Below, in pieces: positions 15,988 to 28,600 of a stretch of DNA of 64,000 nucleotides. Position 1 is the stretch's first letter, and each line of letters opens with the position of its first letter. The notes under the pieces were generated by a model. It was not told where the DNA came from. It did no database searches and worked only from the letters and a program-made list of their open reading frames with translations. This DNA comes from Sandaracinus amylolyticus (lineage in GTDB: Bacteria > Myxococcota_A > Polyangia > Polyangiales > Sandaracinaceae): contig NZ_CP070225.1 of the NCBI RefSeq assembly GCF_021631985.1, forward strand, positions 7,192,001 through 7,256,000, in the 5' to 3' direction. The position numbers and the translations under genes are program-made.

Positions 15988-18486
15988 CTACGGCGGTGCG
16001 ACGCCCTCCGTCACCGGCAGCTCGGTCTGCTGCACCGCGGGCGGCATCGGGTGCGCGTGCACGTCGGGCACCTCCACGTCGGTCGGCTCGGGCAGCGCGG
16101 CCGCGTCCTCCACGCGCGTCTCCTCGCCGTCGATCGGCTCGGTGGTCTCGCCCGCGCGCTCGATGCGATCGATCCAGTCGAGCGCCTCCACGCGCGACGC
16201 CTCGCTCGCGCTCGGATCTTCGAGCACGTCCTCCCAGATCGCGCGCGATCGCCGCCTGCGGCCCATCGCGAACTCCACGATCGCGCGCATGCGCCGCGCC
16301 TCGCGCGACAACCGCTCGCTGGGCAGCCCGCGCGACTGCGCCTCGCGCAGCGCGTCCTCCGCGCGATCGAAGCGCTCGCGCTGGATCATCTGTCGCGCCT
16401 CGAGGTACGAGCCGAGCCCGTCGGGGCGGATCTCGCGCAGGCGCATGATCGCCTGCATCGCGGTGACCGCGTCGTGCGGCGCATCGGGATCGGGCGCGAA
16501 CACCTCGCGCAGGTGCTCGCCTCCCGGCAGTCCGCTCTCCACCGCGAGCAGGCGCACCTCGATCTGACGCGCCTCTTCGTCACCGAGCGGCTCGTGCAGG
16601 ATCGCGCGGTACATCACCGCCGCTTCCTCCACGTTGCCCTGCGCCCACAGCGCGTCGGCGATGCCCTGACGTGCCGCGCGGATCACGGGACGCGACGCGC
16701 TCGGCGGCCCGATCAGCCGATCGAGCTCGCGGCGCGCGCGCTCCAGCTGCCCTTCGCGCGCGAGCGCCACCGCCATCCACGCCCTCGCGCGCGTGTCGTT
16801 CGGATCGATGTCGAGCACCTCTTCGCACGTCTCGGCGGCGTGGCGATCGTCGCCCGCCGCGAGATCGTCGGCGACCACGTCCATCAGCGCCGCGACGCGA
16901 TGCGGGCACACCTGCGCGAAGATCGCGGGTCGCTCGAAGCGCGCCTCCGCCATCGCGAGCGCCTCGGGCGGGAGCGGGACCTCGGTGCGCAGGTACTCGC
17001 GCCACGCGACCTCCGCCTCTTCGAGCGGCATCCCGAGCGGGCCTTCGTACTCGCCCTGCTGGTAGATCGCGCGCACCACGTCGGGCCCGCGGGTGTCGAG
17101 CACCCACCGCACGAACGAGCCCGAGGTCACGTAGGCGCGGCTCGCGGGCTGGAGCAGGAACCCGAGCCCTTCGGTCTGCGAGACGCTCGGCATCATCTCG
17201 AGCGACATCATCGCGCGCGCCCACTGGTGCGGCGTGAGCCCGTCGCGCTCCTCCCACGAGAGCGCGACCGCGACGCCCTCGATGATCCCCGGCGAGGGCA
17301 GCCACCCGCCGGCCTTGCCCGAGATGCGGAACGGCCCGACCCCCGCGTTGCCCGCGACGACGTGCACGATCTCGTGCGCGAGCACGGGGTGCGGCCATCC
17401 CGAGAGCTGCAGGTACACCTCGTTGCGCCACGGCTTCGCGATGTACGTGCCGCTCGCGCCCATGAGCTCGCGCTTCTCGCTCGTGCTGCGGAAGAAGAAC
17501 GCGGTCACGCGCTCGCGCTGCTCTACGCCGAGCCCCTGCGCGGTCTGCTCGACGCGCAGATCGCAGTCGTCGCGCAGCCGCTCCGCGCGCTCTCGCGCGA
17601 GCTCGCGCGGCACCACGACGTCGCAGATGCGCCCGTGCAGCGTGGTGCCGAGCCGCTGCGCGATCGACTCCGCGGTGCTGCGGTGCCCGAGATCGGTCGC
17701 GCGGTACTCGCCGTAGAGCGCGGCCCCGAAGAACGACGTCGCGATGATCAACGAGCCGATGCGGGTGCGCGCGTAGCGCCCCGAGATGCGCGCGGTGCGG
17801 GGATCGACGCTCGCGAGGATCAGCGCGACGAACCCGCCGATCTGCACGCCGCTCAGCACGCGGAACGTGAGGTACGGCGTGCCGATCTCGATGTCGGGAT
17901 CGTAGAGCGTCCCCGGGAAATACCCGAAGAAATGGCCGTATCCGAAGATCGCCGGGCTCGTGTAGAGCAGGCTGGCCGAGCCCAGCGCCGCGAGGATCGG
18001 CACCAGCACCGCGATCGTCGTCGCGAGCCTCGGTCGCTGGAACAGCGTCCCGATCGCGACCCCCACGAACGCCGCGAGCAGCACGCCGATCCCCGGGCCG
18101 AGCGCGACGAACGCGAGCCCTTCCCAGGGCGCGCACCACGGCACCCGCAGACCGTTGATCGCGAGGATCGCGGTGGGCAGCGCGACGCACCCGCCCGCGA
18201 GCCAGGTCGCGCGCTCGAGCAGCTCGCCGGTGCGGTGCAGCCCGCTGGTGCGCGCCTCGATCGCGAGCCGCGCGCCCGCCGCCGCGACGAAGGGCGGCAG
18301 GATGAGCCCGAGGACGAGCGCGCTCTCCGGACCGGGCACCCCGGTGAGCGGAGAGAGCATCACGAAGAGCATCGCGAGCGCGACGCTCACGACGAGCGCC
18401 ATCCGCACCGTCTTGCGCCCCAGGATCGGACCCTGGAATCGCGCGACCGGGCGCGGCCTCGGCGGTGCCGGCTCTTGCTCGCTCAC
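15988..18486 (-). CDS. Membrane protein with HEXXH metallopeptidase motif and TPR tail
   Basis: An 832-residue protein with three parts. An N-terminal region (about 25-265) holds six or more membrane segments. A central extracytoplasmic or cytoplasmic domain (about 270-500) has the zinc-peptidase motif HEIVH in VLAHEIVHVVAG, followed by a candidate third ligand in IIEGVAVALSWEE, the gluzincin layout. A C-terminal TPR-like helical region (about 535-780) contains repeats such as EVLDIDPNDTRARAWMAVAL. An acidic Pro-rich tail ends it. It begins 12 bases after lon on the same strand and is presumably cotranscribed, suggesting a role in envelope proteolysis or its control. The specific peptidase family is not identified. 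Confidence 0.75.
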   Translation of the reverse strand: MSEQEPAPPRPRPVARFQGPILGRKTVRMALVVSVALAMLFVMLSPLTGVPGPESALVLGLILPPFVAAAGARLAIEARTSGLHRTGELLERATWLAGGCVALPTAILAINGLRVPWCAPWEGLAFVALGPGIGVLLAAFVGVAIGTLFQRPRLATTIAVLVPILAALGSASLLYTSPAIFGYGHFFGYFPGTLYDPDIEIGTPYLTFRVLSGVQIGGFVALILASVDPRTARISGRYARTRIGSLIIATSFFGAALYGEYRATDLGHRSTAESIAQRLGTTLHGRICDVVVPRELARERAERLRDDCDLRVEQTAQGLGVEQRERVTAFFFRSTSEKRELMGASGTYIAKPWRNEVYLQLSGWPHPVLAHEIVHVVAGNAGVGPFRISGKAGGWLPSPGIIEGVAVALSWEERDGLTPHQWARAMMSLEMMPSVSQTEGLGFLLQPASRAYVTSGSFVRWVLDTRGPDVVRAIYQQGEYEGPLGMPLEEAEVAWREYLRTEVPLPPEALAMAEARFERPAIFAQVCPHRVAALMDVVADDLAAGDDRHAAETCEEVLDIDPNDTRARAWMAVALAREGQLERARRELDRLIGPPSASRPVIRAARQGIADALWAQGNVEEAAVMYRAILHEPLGDEEARQIEVRLLAVESGLPGGEHLREVFAPDPDAPHDAVTAMQAIMRLREIRPDGLGSYLEARQMIQRERFDRAEDALREAQSRGLPSERLSREARRMRAIVEFAMGRRRRSRAIWEDVLEDPSASEASRVEALDWIDRIERAGETTEPIDGEETRVEDAAALPEPTDVEVPDVHAHPMPPAVQQTELPVTEGVAPP

Positions 18487-18498
18487 CGTCGGGCTTCG

Positions 18499-20904
<2,406 letters not shown>

Positions 20905-21060
20905 AGGGTCCTCACTACCTGCACGTCGCCGCTGGGGATTGCAAGCCCTGGGCAGGCCGCGCGCCGTGCGTTCCTGCCCACGATCACGGTGCGAAGCGCG
21001 CCATCCGATCGGGTGTGGCGCGCCCTGGTGTTCCCGGCCGGGGGGTCGGCCGGTTCCGTC

Positions 21061-21088
21061 TTGGCAGCCGGGAGGCCCTCTGTTAGAA
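21061..21088 (+). promoter_or_regulatory. Possible promoter of the 21176 lipoprotein gene
   Basis: TTGGCA (21061-21066) and TTAGAA (21083-21088) are 16 bases apart in the 271-base gap between divergent lon and the lipoprotein gene. The match to consensus is moderate. No clear lon promoter was found in the same gap. Confidence 0.35.
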
Positions 21089-21175
21089 ACTGGACCGCCT
21101 CGGGGGGCTGTCGGACATTCGCTTACATCTGCTTGCTTCGATGAACGTACGAACCGGACGCTCCTGGAGGTGACG

Positions 21176-21400
21176 ATGACCGCGACCCGCAGCACGAAGA
21201 TCTTGCCGATTGCGCTCGCGCTCGCTGCCGCCCCACTCCTCGGTGGCTGCAACGGCGCCCTGATCGGCAACCTCGTGGTGCTCGCCGTCACCGTCGGGAT
21301 CTTCTTCGGGACCCTGGGCCTCGGCCGCGCCGGGAACGCCGCCCGCTCGGCTGCTTCGAGCACCGCGGATCGCTCGAGCGCGCAGCAGCCGCGTTCCTGA
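21176..21400 (+). CDS. Small lipoprotein with a membrane segment
   Basis: A 74-residue protein beginning MTATRSTKILPIALALAAAP, followed by a lipobox LLGGC. The mature part has one hydrophobic stretch (NLVVLAVTVGIFFGTLGLG) and a Ser/Ala-rich tail. A strong ribosome-binding site GGAGGT lies 7 bases before the ATG and decides this start; the longer open frame upstream has no such site. Function unknown. The RelA/SpoT-like gene follows after 31 bases on the same strand. Confidence 0.7.
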   Translation: MTATRSTKILPIALALAAAPLLGGCNGALIGNLVVLAVTVGIFFGTLGLGRAGNAARSAASSTADRSSAQQPRS

Positions 21401-21431
21401 CCCCTTCCTGCTGCTAGTATCCGCCCCCGGG

Positions 21432-22625
21432 ATGAGCATCCCGCCGCCGGCGCCACCCTCCGACTTCCGCTGGCTCTCCGATCTGCGTCTCGCAGAGCTC
21501 GAGAGCATCCGGCTGATCCTCCGTGGTGCGTCGGTCATCGACTGGCAGCGCCTGGAGCTCGCGACGGAAGCGCAGGTGCGCGAGTTCCTCGCGGTGCAGG
21601 AGTTCGATCTCGACGACCCTGCGAGCCGGGCGCGCACCGAGGCAGTGAAGAACGCCGCGATCGCGTACCTGCGGCGCAACTTCGACTTCCCGATCCCGAA
21701 GCCGGTCGCGCAGATGGACGCGGCCGAGCTGCTCCTGCTCGCGTCGGCGCGCGGTCATCGCCAGCTCTGCGCCTGCACGATCTTGAAGGTGATGCACATC
21801 ATCCATCACCTCGAGGCGCGCGAGCTGCTCTACATGCTGCCGATCTCCGACCAGGACGTGTTCCACCTGGTCGAGCAGAAGGTCTATCGCGTGATCGGCG
21901 GGATGCTCGCGGCCGGCCTGCCGATCCTCGAGTTCATCGGCGGGCGCAAGAACCGCGACTCGCTCTACTCGAAGCTGCTCTCCAAGAAGGAGACGCACGC
22001 CGCGCAGATCTACGACAAGCTGCGCTTCCGCATCGTCACGCGATCGCCGGACGACATCTTCCCGGTGCTCTCGCACCTGACGCGGTACCTCTTCCCGTTC
22101 AACTACGTGGTGCCGGGGCAGACCACGAACACGATGTTCGATCTGCGGAAGTACTGCGCCTCGAGCCCGCACCTCGCGGGGCTCGCGCGCGACCTGCAGC
22201 CGCTGGTGGGCGAGCCCGACGACGACGGGCTGCTGGTCGACAACCAGTTCACGAGCTCGTCGTACCGGGTCGTGCACTTCGTCGTCGACATGCCGGTGAG
22301 GCTCCCGCAGGAGATCCTCGACCTCGCGCCGCCCGCGGCATGGGCGCTCGGCCGCGTGGTGTTCGCGCAGGCGGAGTTCCAGGTCATCGATCGCGAGACC
22401 GAGCACGCGAACGAGATGGGCGACGCGTCGCACGACGCGTACAAGGATCGTCAGAAGGCGGCGGTCATGCGGCGGCTGAAGCTCGGCAACGTGCGGCCGA
22501 TGGTCGCGCCGGTGCCGGTGCCCGCGCCCGCGAAGCTGCCGGAGAAGCGACCTGCCGCGGCGCGCGAGCGCGGGTCGAGGCCGCCGAGCAGCGCGGCCCC
22601 GACGCCGAAGCGCAAGCGCAAGTAG
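21432..22625 (+). CDS. Divergent RelA/SpoT-like nucleotidyltransferase-fold protein
   Basis: A 397-residue protein whose central part (about 170-345) follows the order of motifs of the (p)ppGpp synthetase domain: GRKNRDSLYSKLLSKK (basic ATP-binding loop), IYDKLRFRIVT (Asp of the synthetase site), SSSYRVVHF (the Tyr-x-x-x-His motif) and AEFQVIDRETEHANEMGDASH (the Glu and helix that read EIQIRT...AAH in RelA). The N-terminal 150 residues are helical, with no HD hydrolase motif; the tail is basic and disordered. The comparison is my own reading of motifs and not an alignment. I recall close relatives only as an uncharacterised myxobacterial family. Whether it makes (p)ppGpp or another nucleotide is open. 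Confidence 0.6.
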   Translation: MSIPPPAPPSDFRWLSDLRLAELESIRLILRGASVIDWQRLELATEAQVREFLAVQEFDLDDPASRARTEAVKNAAIAYLRRNFDFPIPKPVAQMDAAELLLLASARGHRQLCACTILKVMHIIHHLEARELLYMLPISDQDVFHLVEQKVYRVIGGMLAAGLPILEFIGGRKNRDSLYSKLLSKKETHAAQIYDKLRFRIVTRSPDDIFPVLSHLTRYLFPFNYVVPGQTTNTMFDLRKYCASSPHLAGLARDLQPLVGEPDDDGLLVDNQFTSSSYRVVHFVVDMPVRLPQEILDLAPPAAWALGRVVFAQAEFQVIDRETEHANEMGDASHDAYKDRQKAAVMRRLKLGNVRPMVAPVPVPAPAKLPEKRPAAARERGSRPPSSAAPTPKRKRK

Positions 22626-22629
22626 CGGC

Positions 22630-25600
22630 TCACCACCTCCACTTGTCGAACGGGTTCTCGCTCGGCTGCCAGTTCGACTCCATCTCGCCGTTCTCGACGG
22701 CGTCGTCGTACGAGTCCCCGGTCATGCCCTCGTACATCGCGCGATCCATGTCGTCGAGCATGCGCGAGCCGTAGTAGTTGCCGAGCTCCTGCGCGGCCCA
22801 CATGCCGTCGAGCACCACCGACGACGCGCCCATCGTCCAGTAGTCGGCCGCGCGATATTTCACGCAGTCGGCGTCCTCGCAGGCATCGAGGCTCTGCAGG
22901 TAGTCGACGCCGCTGACGACCTGCAGGACCGGCCCCGCGGCGCGAGAGACGCGCAGCCCGCGTCGTGCCCACCGGGCCCATCTCGAGCCGCCGGCGCCGC
23001 GGATCACGCGCGCCTGCGGCAGCAGTGAGCTCCCGCCGCCGCTCGCGCTGCTCGCCGACGACGAGGCACGCCGCGTCGCGCGCCGGAAGAGGCCTCCTTC
23101 ACCGACGGCGAGCGTGTTCGATCCGAGGCGCCGCACGATCTCGTCGTGCGTCGCGCGACGCATGTGCGCGCCACCGAACTTGTAGTCGATCGGGATGACC
23201 TTCCCGTGCGCGCTGATCTTGCCGGCGCGGATCCGCCGGACGTCTGCGTCGGAGACGAAGTCGTCGACCACCAGCACGTCGACCGTGCGGTAGGTGCCGC
23301 GCGTGCTGCCGCCGGGCAGACGCATCACGTGCTCGGGCCCGACGCCGTGCGCGACGACCACGCCGTTGGCGTCGATGATCGCCTCGGTGATCAGCCGCGG
23401 ATTGTTCGCGACGCGCCCGGGGAGATCGGTCTGCAGGATCTTGTGCAGGCGCGTTCCGGTCGCCGACGTGCCGTCGTATGCGGCGCCCTCGATCTCCGCC
23501 CAGTCCGCGACGGCCTGCACGATCTCGTCGACCTCGTCGGCGCTGTCGAGCCCGACCGGATCGCGCGCCTGGAGCAGGCTGCCGCGCACGTAGTGGTAGT
23601 TGTTGAGCGCTTCGCCGCCGCCTTCGGCGTGGATCTGCAGGGGGTCCGGCGTCGCCCACCGGCCCAGCCTCGGCATGAGGAAGCGCATGCCGAAGTACAC
23701 GAGGCCGACCTCCTCGTCGGCCTCCTTGCCGGTGAAGCCCATCGGCTCGAGCGGCAGGTCCCCGCGATCGCTCGTGCGCACCGTCTCGCGCGCGCCGTTC
23801 GGGTAGTACGTGCTCGCCTCGACGAGCTCGCCGCTGGCGAGATCGATCACCGCGCTGCTCGTGCCGAGCAGATCGGGGATCGCGAGCGTGATGCGATGAT
23901 CGGCGTCGAGACCGGACGCGATGGCGCCGTCCTGCCAGACCACGCGCGCGCCGCCGACGAGGTACTGCGTCTCGGTGCCCTCGGTCGCCGCGTACGTGTC
24001 GGGCCCGCGCGCGAGACCACGACGCTCGTAGTCGCCGGGATAGGGCCAGATCGCGTAGCGGGCCTGCCCGAGCGTGTCGCGCACCTCCTTCACGGTGCGC
24101 TCCTGCGCGCCGTCGAACGCGTAACGGAGGTGGGCCGCGAGCGACCACGATCCCGCGCCCGCGCGATCGTAGCGACGCGCGTCGACGATCTGGCTCAGCT
24201 CGTCGTGGCGATACTGATAGTGCTGCTCGACTCCGCAGGAGCACGCGCTGCGCAGCGCGTCGCGGCGCGACTGCACCGAGCCTCCGGCGTCGATGCACAC
24301 CGCGAGCGCGCTCGCATCGCGACACTGCCCGTGCACCGTGACCGCAGTGACGTTGCCCGAGTCGCCGTAGTCGACCTCGAGCCATCCGCCGCGATCGGCG
24401 CTCGCGTCGTACGGGTGCGGGCTCGTCGTGATGCTCGCCGCGAGACGGATCGCGCTCGGCCGGTCGCCCGCTTCGTCGATGCCGTTGCTGATTCGATCGA
24501 GCGAGCGCTCGTGGAACGCGTGCTGGTCGTCGCTCCACTCGACGGTGTTGCCGAGGAAGTCGTGGTCCCAGGTCAGGCTCACCACGCGCGAGTCGAGCGC
24601 GCCCGCGACGCTCGGCGCGGGGAGCTCGCGCATCGGGTCCGCGCCCTCGAGCGCGCGCAGCGCGTCGCGGTAGTCGGTCGCGGCGTCCTCGGCGCCGCTC
24701 GCGTCGTCGGCTCGGTACGAGTACTCGGCGTCGATCACGCGATAGAGCGCGTCGTGACGGAGGCGCACGCTCTGGGGGCGGAACCCGTCGGGCCACTCGC
24801 GCCCGACGCGCCCGTCGGTGATCGCGAGCAGGTTGTCGACCGCGTCCCAGTCGAACGTCTGGTCGTGCACGACCGAGACCTCCGCGAGCGCGCGCGCGGC
24901 GCTGGGCGCTCTGGTCGGCGCGCGCACCACCGAGACGCGCCGCGGGCGCCGGCGGCGGTCGTAGATCGTCTCGCTCACCGTCGGCGCGCGCGTGCCGCCC
25001 GCGTCGTCTCCCCAGATCGTCTCGAGCAGGCGTCCACCGGCGTCGTAGGTCGCCTGCGTGATGATGGCGCGCTCGGTGGCGCCGATGCGGAGCGCGACCG
25101 CGCTCGGCAGCCCGCGCACGTCGTACTCGATGCGCCCGCCGATCGGCCCGCGCGCGTCGTCGAGATCGGGATCGTCGGGGAGCGTGCGCGACATCGGGCG
25201 CCCGCCGTGATCGTGGCGCGACTCCGCGACGTAGGTGTGGGCCGCGTCGAAGGCGCGCAGCGGAGGCGTCGCGAGCGGCGCGCTCGCGATCACGCTCGGG
25301 AGCGCGCCGTCGAGCGTGCTCGGCGCGGGCTCCGCCTCGGGCAGCAGCGCCATCTGACGTGCGCTCCAGGTCGCGAGCCCTCGCGCGTCGTAGGCCACGA
25401 CGGAGCGCGCACCGCGATCGACGGTCGCGGTGACGAGGCCGCGCGCGGCGCCGGCCCACGACGGCGGAGCGAGCGCACCGATCGCCCACGCGGGGTACGC
25501 GTCGTAGTGGGCCCGCACCTCGACGCGCTGCGGCGCCGCGATCGGATCGAGCGCGATCGCGCCCGCGGGCACCGTCTCGTTGCTCCGATCGCGCCAGGGC

Positions 25601-28600
25601 TCGGCCTCGCCGCACGAGACGTAGTCCTCGCCCAGCAGGCGCCCGCCGCGGTCGTAGTAGAAGTTCTGTCCGCACCCGCGCGGGTCGCGCACCGCGACGA
25701 GATCGCCGACGCGGTTGTAGAGGTAGCGCCACGAGCGGTTCGCCTCGGTGGTGCCCGCGCGGCGCGCGTCGGTGTCGCGATCGGTCGACGCGATCCGCCG
25801 CCCCGCGGAGTCGACTGCGAACGTGCGCGTCACGTGGCGCCCCGGGAGCACCTGCGCGCGCGCGAGGGGCAGCGGGGTGCGATCGGGGGTCTGCGCGCGC
25901 TCGATCGCGAGCACCGCGCCGTCGGCGCGGCGCGTCAACCAGAGCCGGTACGTCTCGAAGGGCGCGCCTTCGCTGCGCCGCTGCCGGAGGATCGTGTCGA
26001 CGGTGCGGCCGTGTCCGTCGCTGCGAATCGTGGTGCACGCGCCGTACGCGAAGTGCTCGGGGTCGACGTGGTTCGGATCGCAGACGTTCACGACGAGCGC
26101 GCCGTACGTGGTCCAGGTGCGCTCGCCCCACGTGCCGCCGAGCGGGAGCGACCAACGCACGCGACCGAACGCGTCGTAGCCCGTCTGCGACTCGCCCTCT
26201 TCGCCGGTCCGCGCGAGCACCTGCGCGACCGTCGGCTCCGCGACGCCGAGGAACGCCGCGTCCCACGAGCGCGCGGGCTGGCCCTGCGGCGTGAGCGAGA
26301 CGAGCCCGGTGCGAACCCACGCGTGCGGCGCGTCGGCGCGCGAGAGCACCGCGCGCTCGCGGCCGAGCCCGTCGACGTACGAGCGCGACACCAACGCGCC
26401 CGCCCCGAGCGCGGCGCGACAGCCCACCTCTTGGATGCTCTCGAGCACGCTGATCGGGCTGCCCAGCGGATCGGTGGTGAGCCGATAGTGATTGCGCACC
26501 TGCGGGCGCGCATCGCCCTCGCAGCCGCGCACGTCGGGCGGGCGCACCCAGGTGACGCGGCCGAAGCCGTCGTAGCCCGCGTCGGCGATGCGCCCCGCGG
26601 GATCGATCACCTGGGTCGCGACGCCGAGCCCGCGATCGATCGCCACGCGCGAGAGCATCATCCCCGTGAACCCGCTCGCGTCGCGATCCGTGTAGATGCG
26701 CTCGCTCGCGAGGACGTGCGCGTACGCGTCGTCGTACTCCGCGAGCGAGAAGCGCAGGCACGTGCTCTGGCTGACCTCGATCTGCCCGCCCTCGCAGGTG
26801 TACGTGACGTTGCCCCACGCGTCGTAGCGCAGCGTCGTCTGCAGCGTCTGCGCGCTCTGGGTGAACGACTGCGAGCCGTCCGCGTCGCCCGCGAATTCGT
26901 AGGCGCGCGGGATGGTCACGCTCGAGTACGTGCGCGTCGGGAGCACCGAGCCGCGCTCGTAGAGCTGCGCGGTGTGCCCGAGCCGCTCGCTCGAGCCGTG
27001 CCCGCTCGTCCAGGTCTCGCTGGTGCGCCAGATCCAGCGCTCGGGTTCGAGCAGCATCGGGATCGTGTGGGTGACGATCTCCTCCGCGCCGAGCGGTTCG
27101 CCGTACTCGCTGCGCACGCGTCCCCACGCGGTCCGCTCGATCACGTGACCGATGTGATCGACGCGGTCGGTCGTGCTCGCGGTGATCGCGTAGAAGCCGG
27201 CGCTCCGCAGCCATACCGGCTCGCTCCAGCCCGGGTGGTCGACGTCCGCGACGACCTCACCGTCCGCGACGATCTCGCGCGCGACCACCGGGTAGTCGTC
27301 TCCGTCGCTTCCCCCGGCGAAGGGCGCGCGCGTGCCGGGCGCGGCGGGCGTCCACGTGGTGGACGTGTCGTAGAGGATGGTGTCGGTGCGCGCGGGGAAC
27401 GCCCAGGTGACCTCGCGACCGTCGAGCCCGACCAGCAGGCGCCGCACGCGATGGCTGGTGTGCACGGTCGAGAGGAAGCGTCCGCTCGACTCCTCCCACG
27501 TCTCGCCGAGGTAGGTCGCGCCCTTCAGCGCCTCCCACGGGTTCTCGGCGCGTCGATCGCCCGCGATCGATCGGGGGCGACGCCCCTGGTGCATGCGCGT
27601 GCGCGCGATCGAGGTCGGCTGCGACGCATCGCCGACGGTGCGCAGGTCGGTGGCGCCGAAGCCGCGGAGCTCCTGCTCGATGCCTTCGTAGTACCCGTCG
27701 TGATAGGCGTACTCGGCGCGCGAGACCTGCGCGGGCACGCCGAGCACGTCGAGGCGATCGCTGGTCGTGGTCGCGCGCACGACCGTCGTCACCACCGGCG
27801 TCCCGGTCGATCGCACGACGCACTCGCCGCTCGCTCCGAGCACGCGCGCGTCGCATCCACCGTCGTCGCGCCCCTGCCACAGGAAGCGCTCGCATCCCGG
27901 CCCGCTGCAGCCCTCGGCGGCGGCGAGATCGCGCAGGTAGTCCTCGGCCGTCGTCCCGTACTCGAAGCGCGTGAGCGCGCCGAGCCCGGCCTCGACCTCG
28001 CGCAGCAGGCGATGACGTCGACCGCCCATCGGGTCGACCCACTCCCAGCGGCGCGCGCTCGCGAAGAGCACGTCCACCGTGCCGCTCCCGTCGACGTCGA
28101 CGAGGCGCACGACGCGATCGAGATCGCGATTCCAGCGCAGCCCTTCGATCGTCGCGGGGCGCGAGAACGCGCGCCCGCCCATGTTGAACCACACGTCGAG
28201 CACGCCCTGCCCGACGCGCACGAGATCGCTCGCGCCGTCCCCATCGACGTCGGCGAGATACGTCGCGTCGAACGCCGCGCCGAGATCGCGCGGCGCGCGC
28301 ATCTCGATCCAGCGCGCGCCCGCGATGCCCGCGGGGCAGTCGCCCTCCCCTTCGCCGAACCGGCCCCACCCGCGGTTCGGCAGCCACACGACGGCCCCGG
28401 GCGACAGGCGCACCACGTCCTCGAGGCCATCGCCGTTCATGTCGGCGAGGCGCACCTCGGGATCGTCGAACGAGAGCGCACCGGCCGCGACGGGCAGGCA
28501 CGACTCGATCGGATCCTGCGAGAGCACCCAGCGCGTGCCGTCGTGGTTGGCGGATCCGAAGAGCCCTTCGCCGCCCAGCACGTACCCGAGGTTGAGCCAC

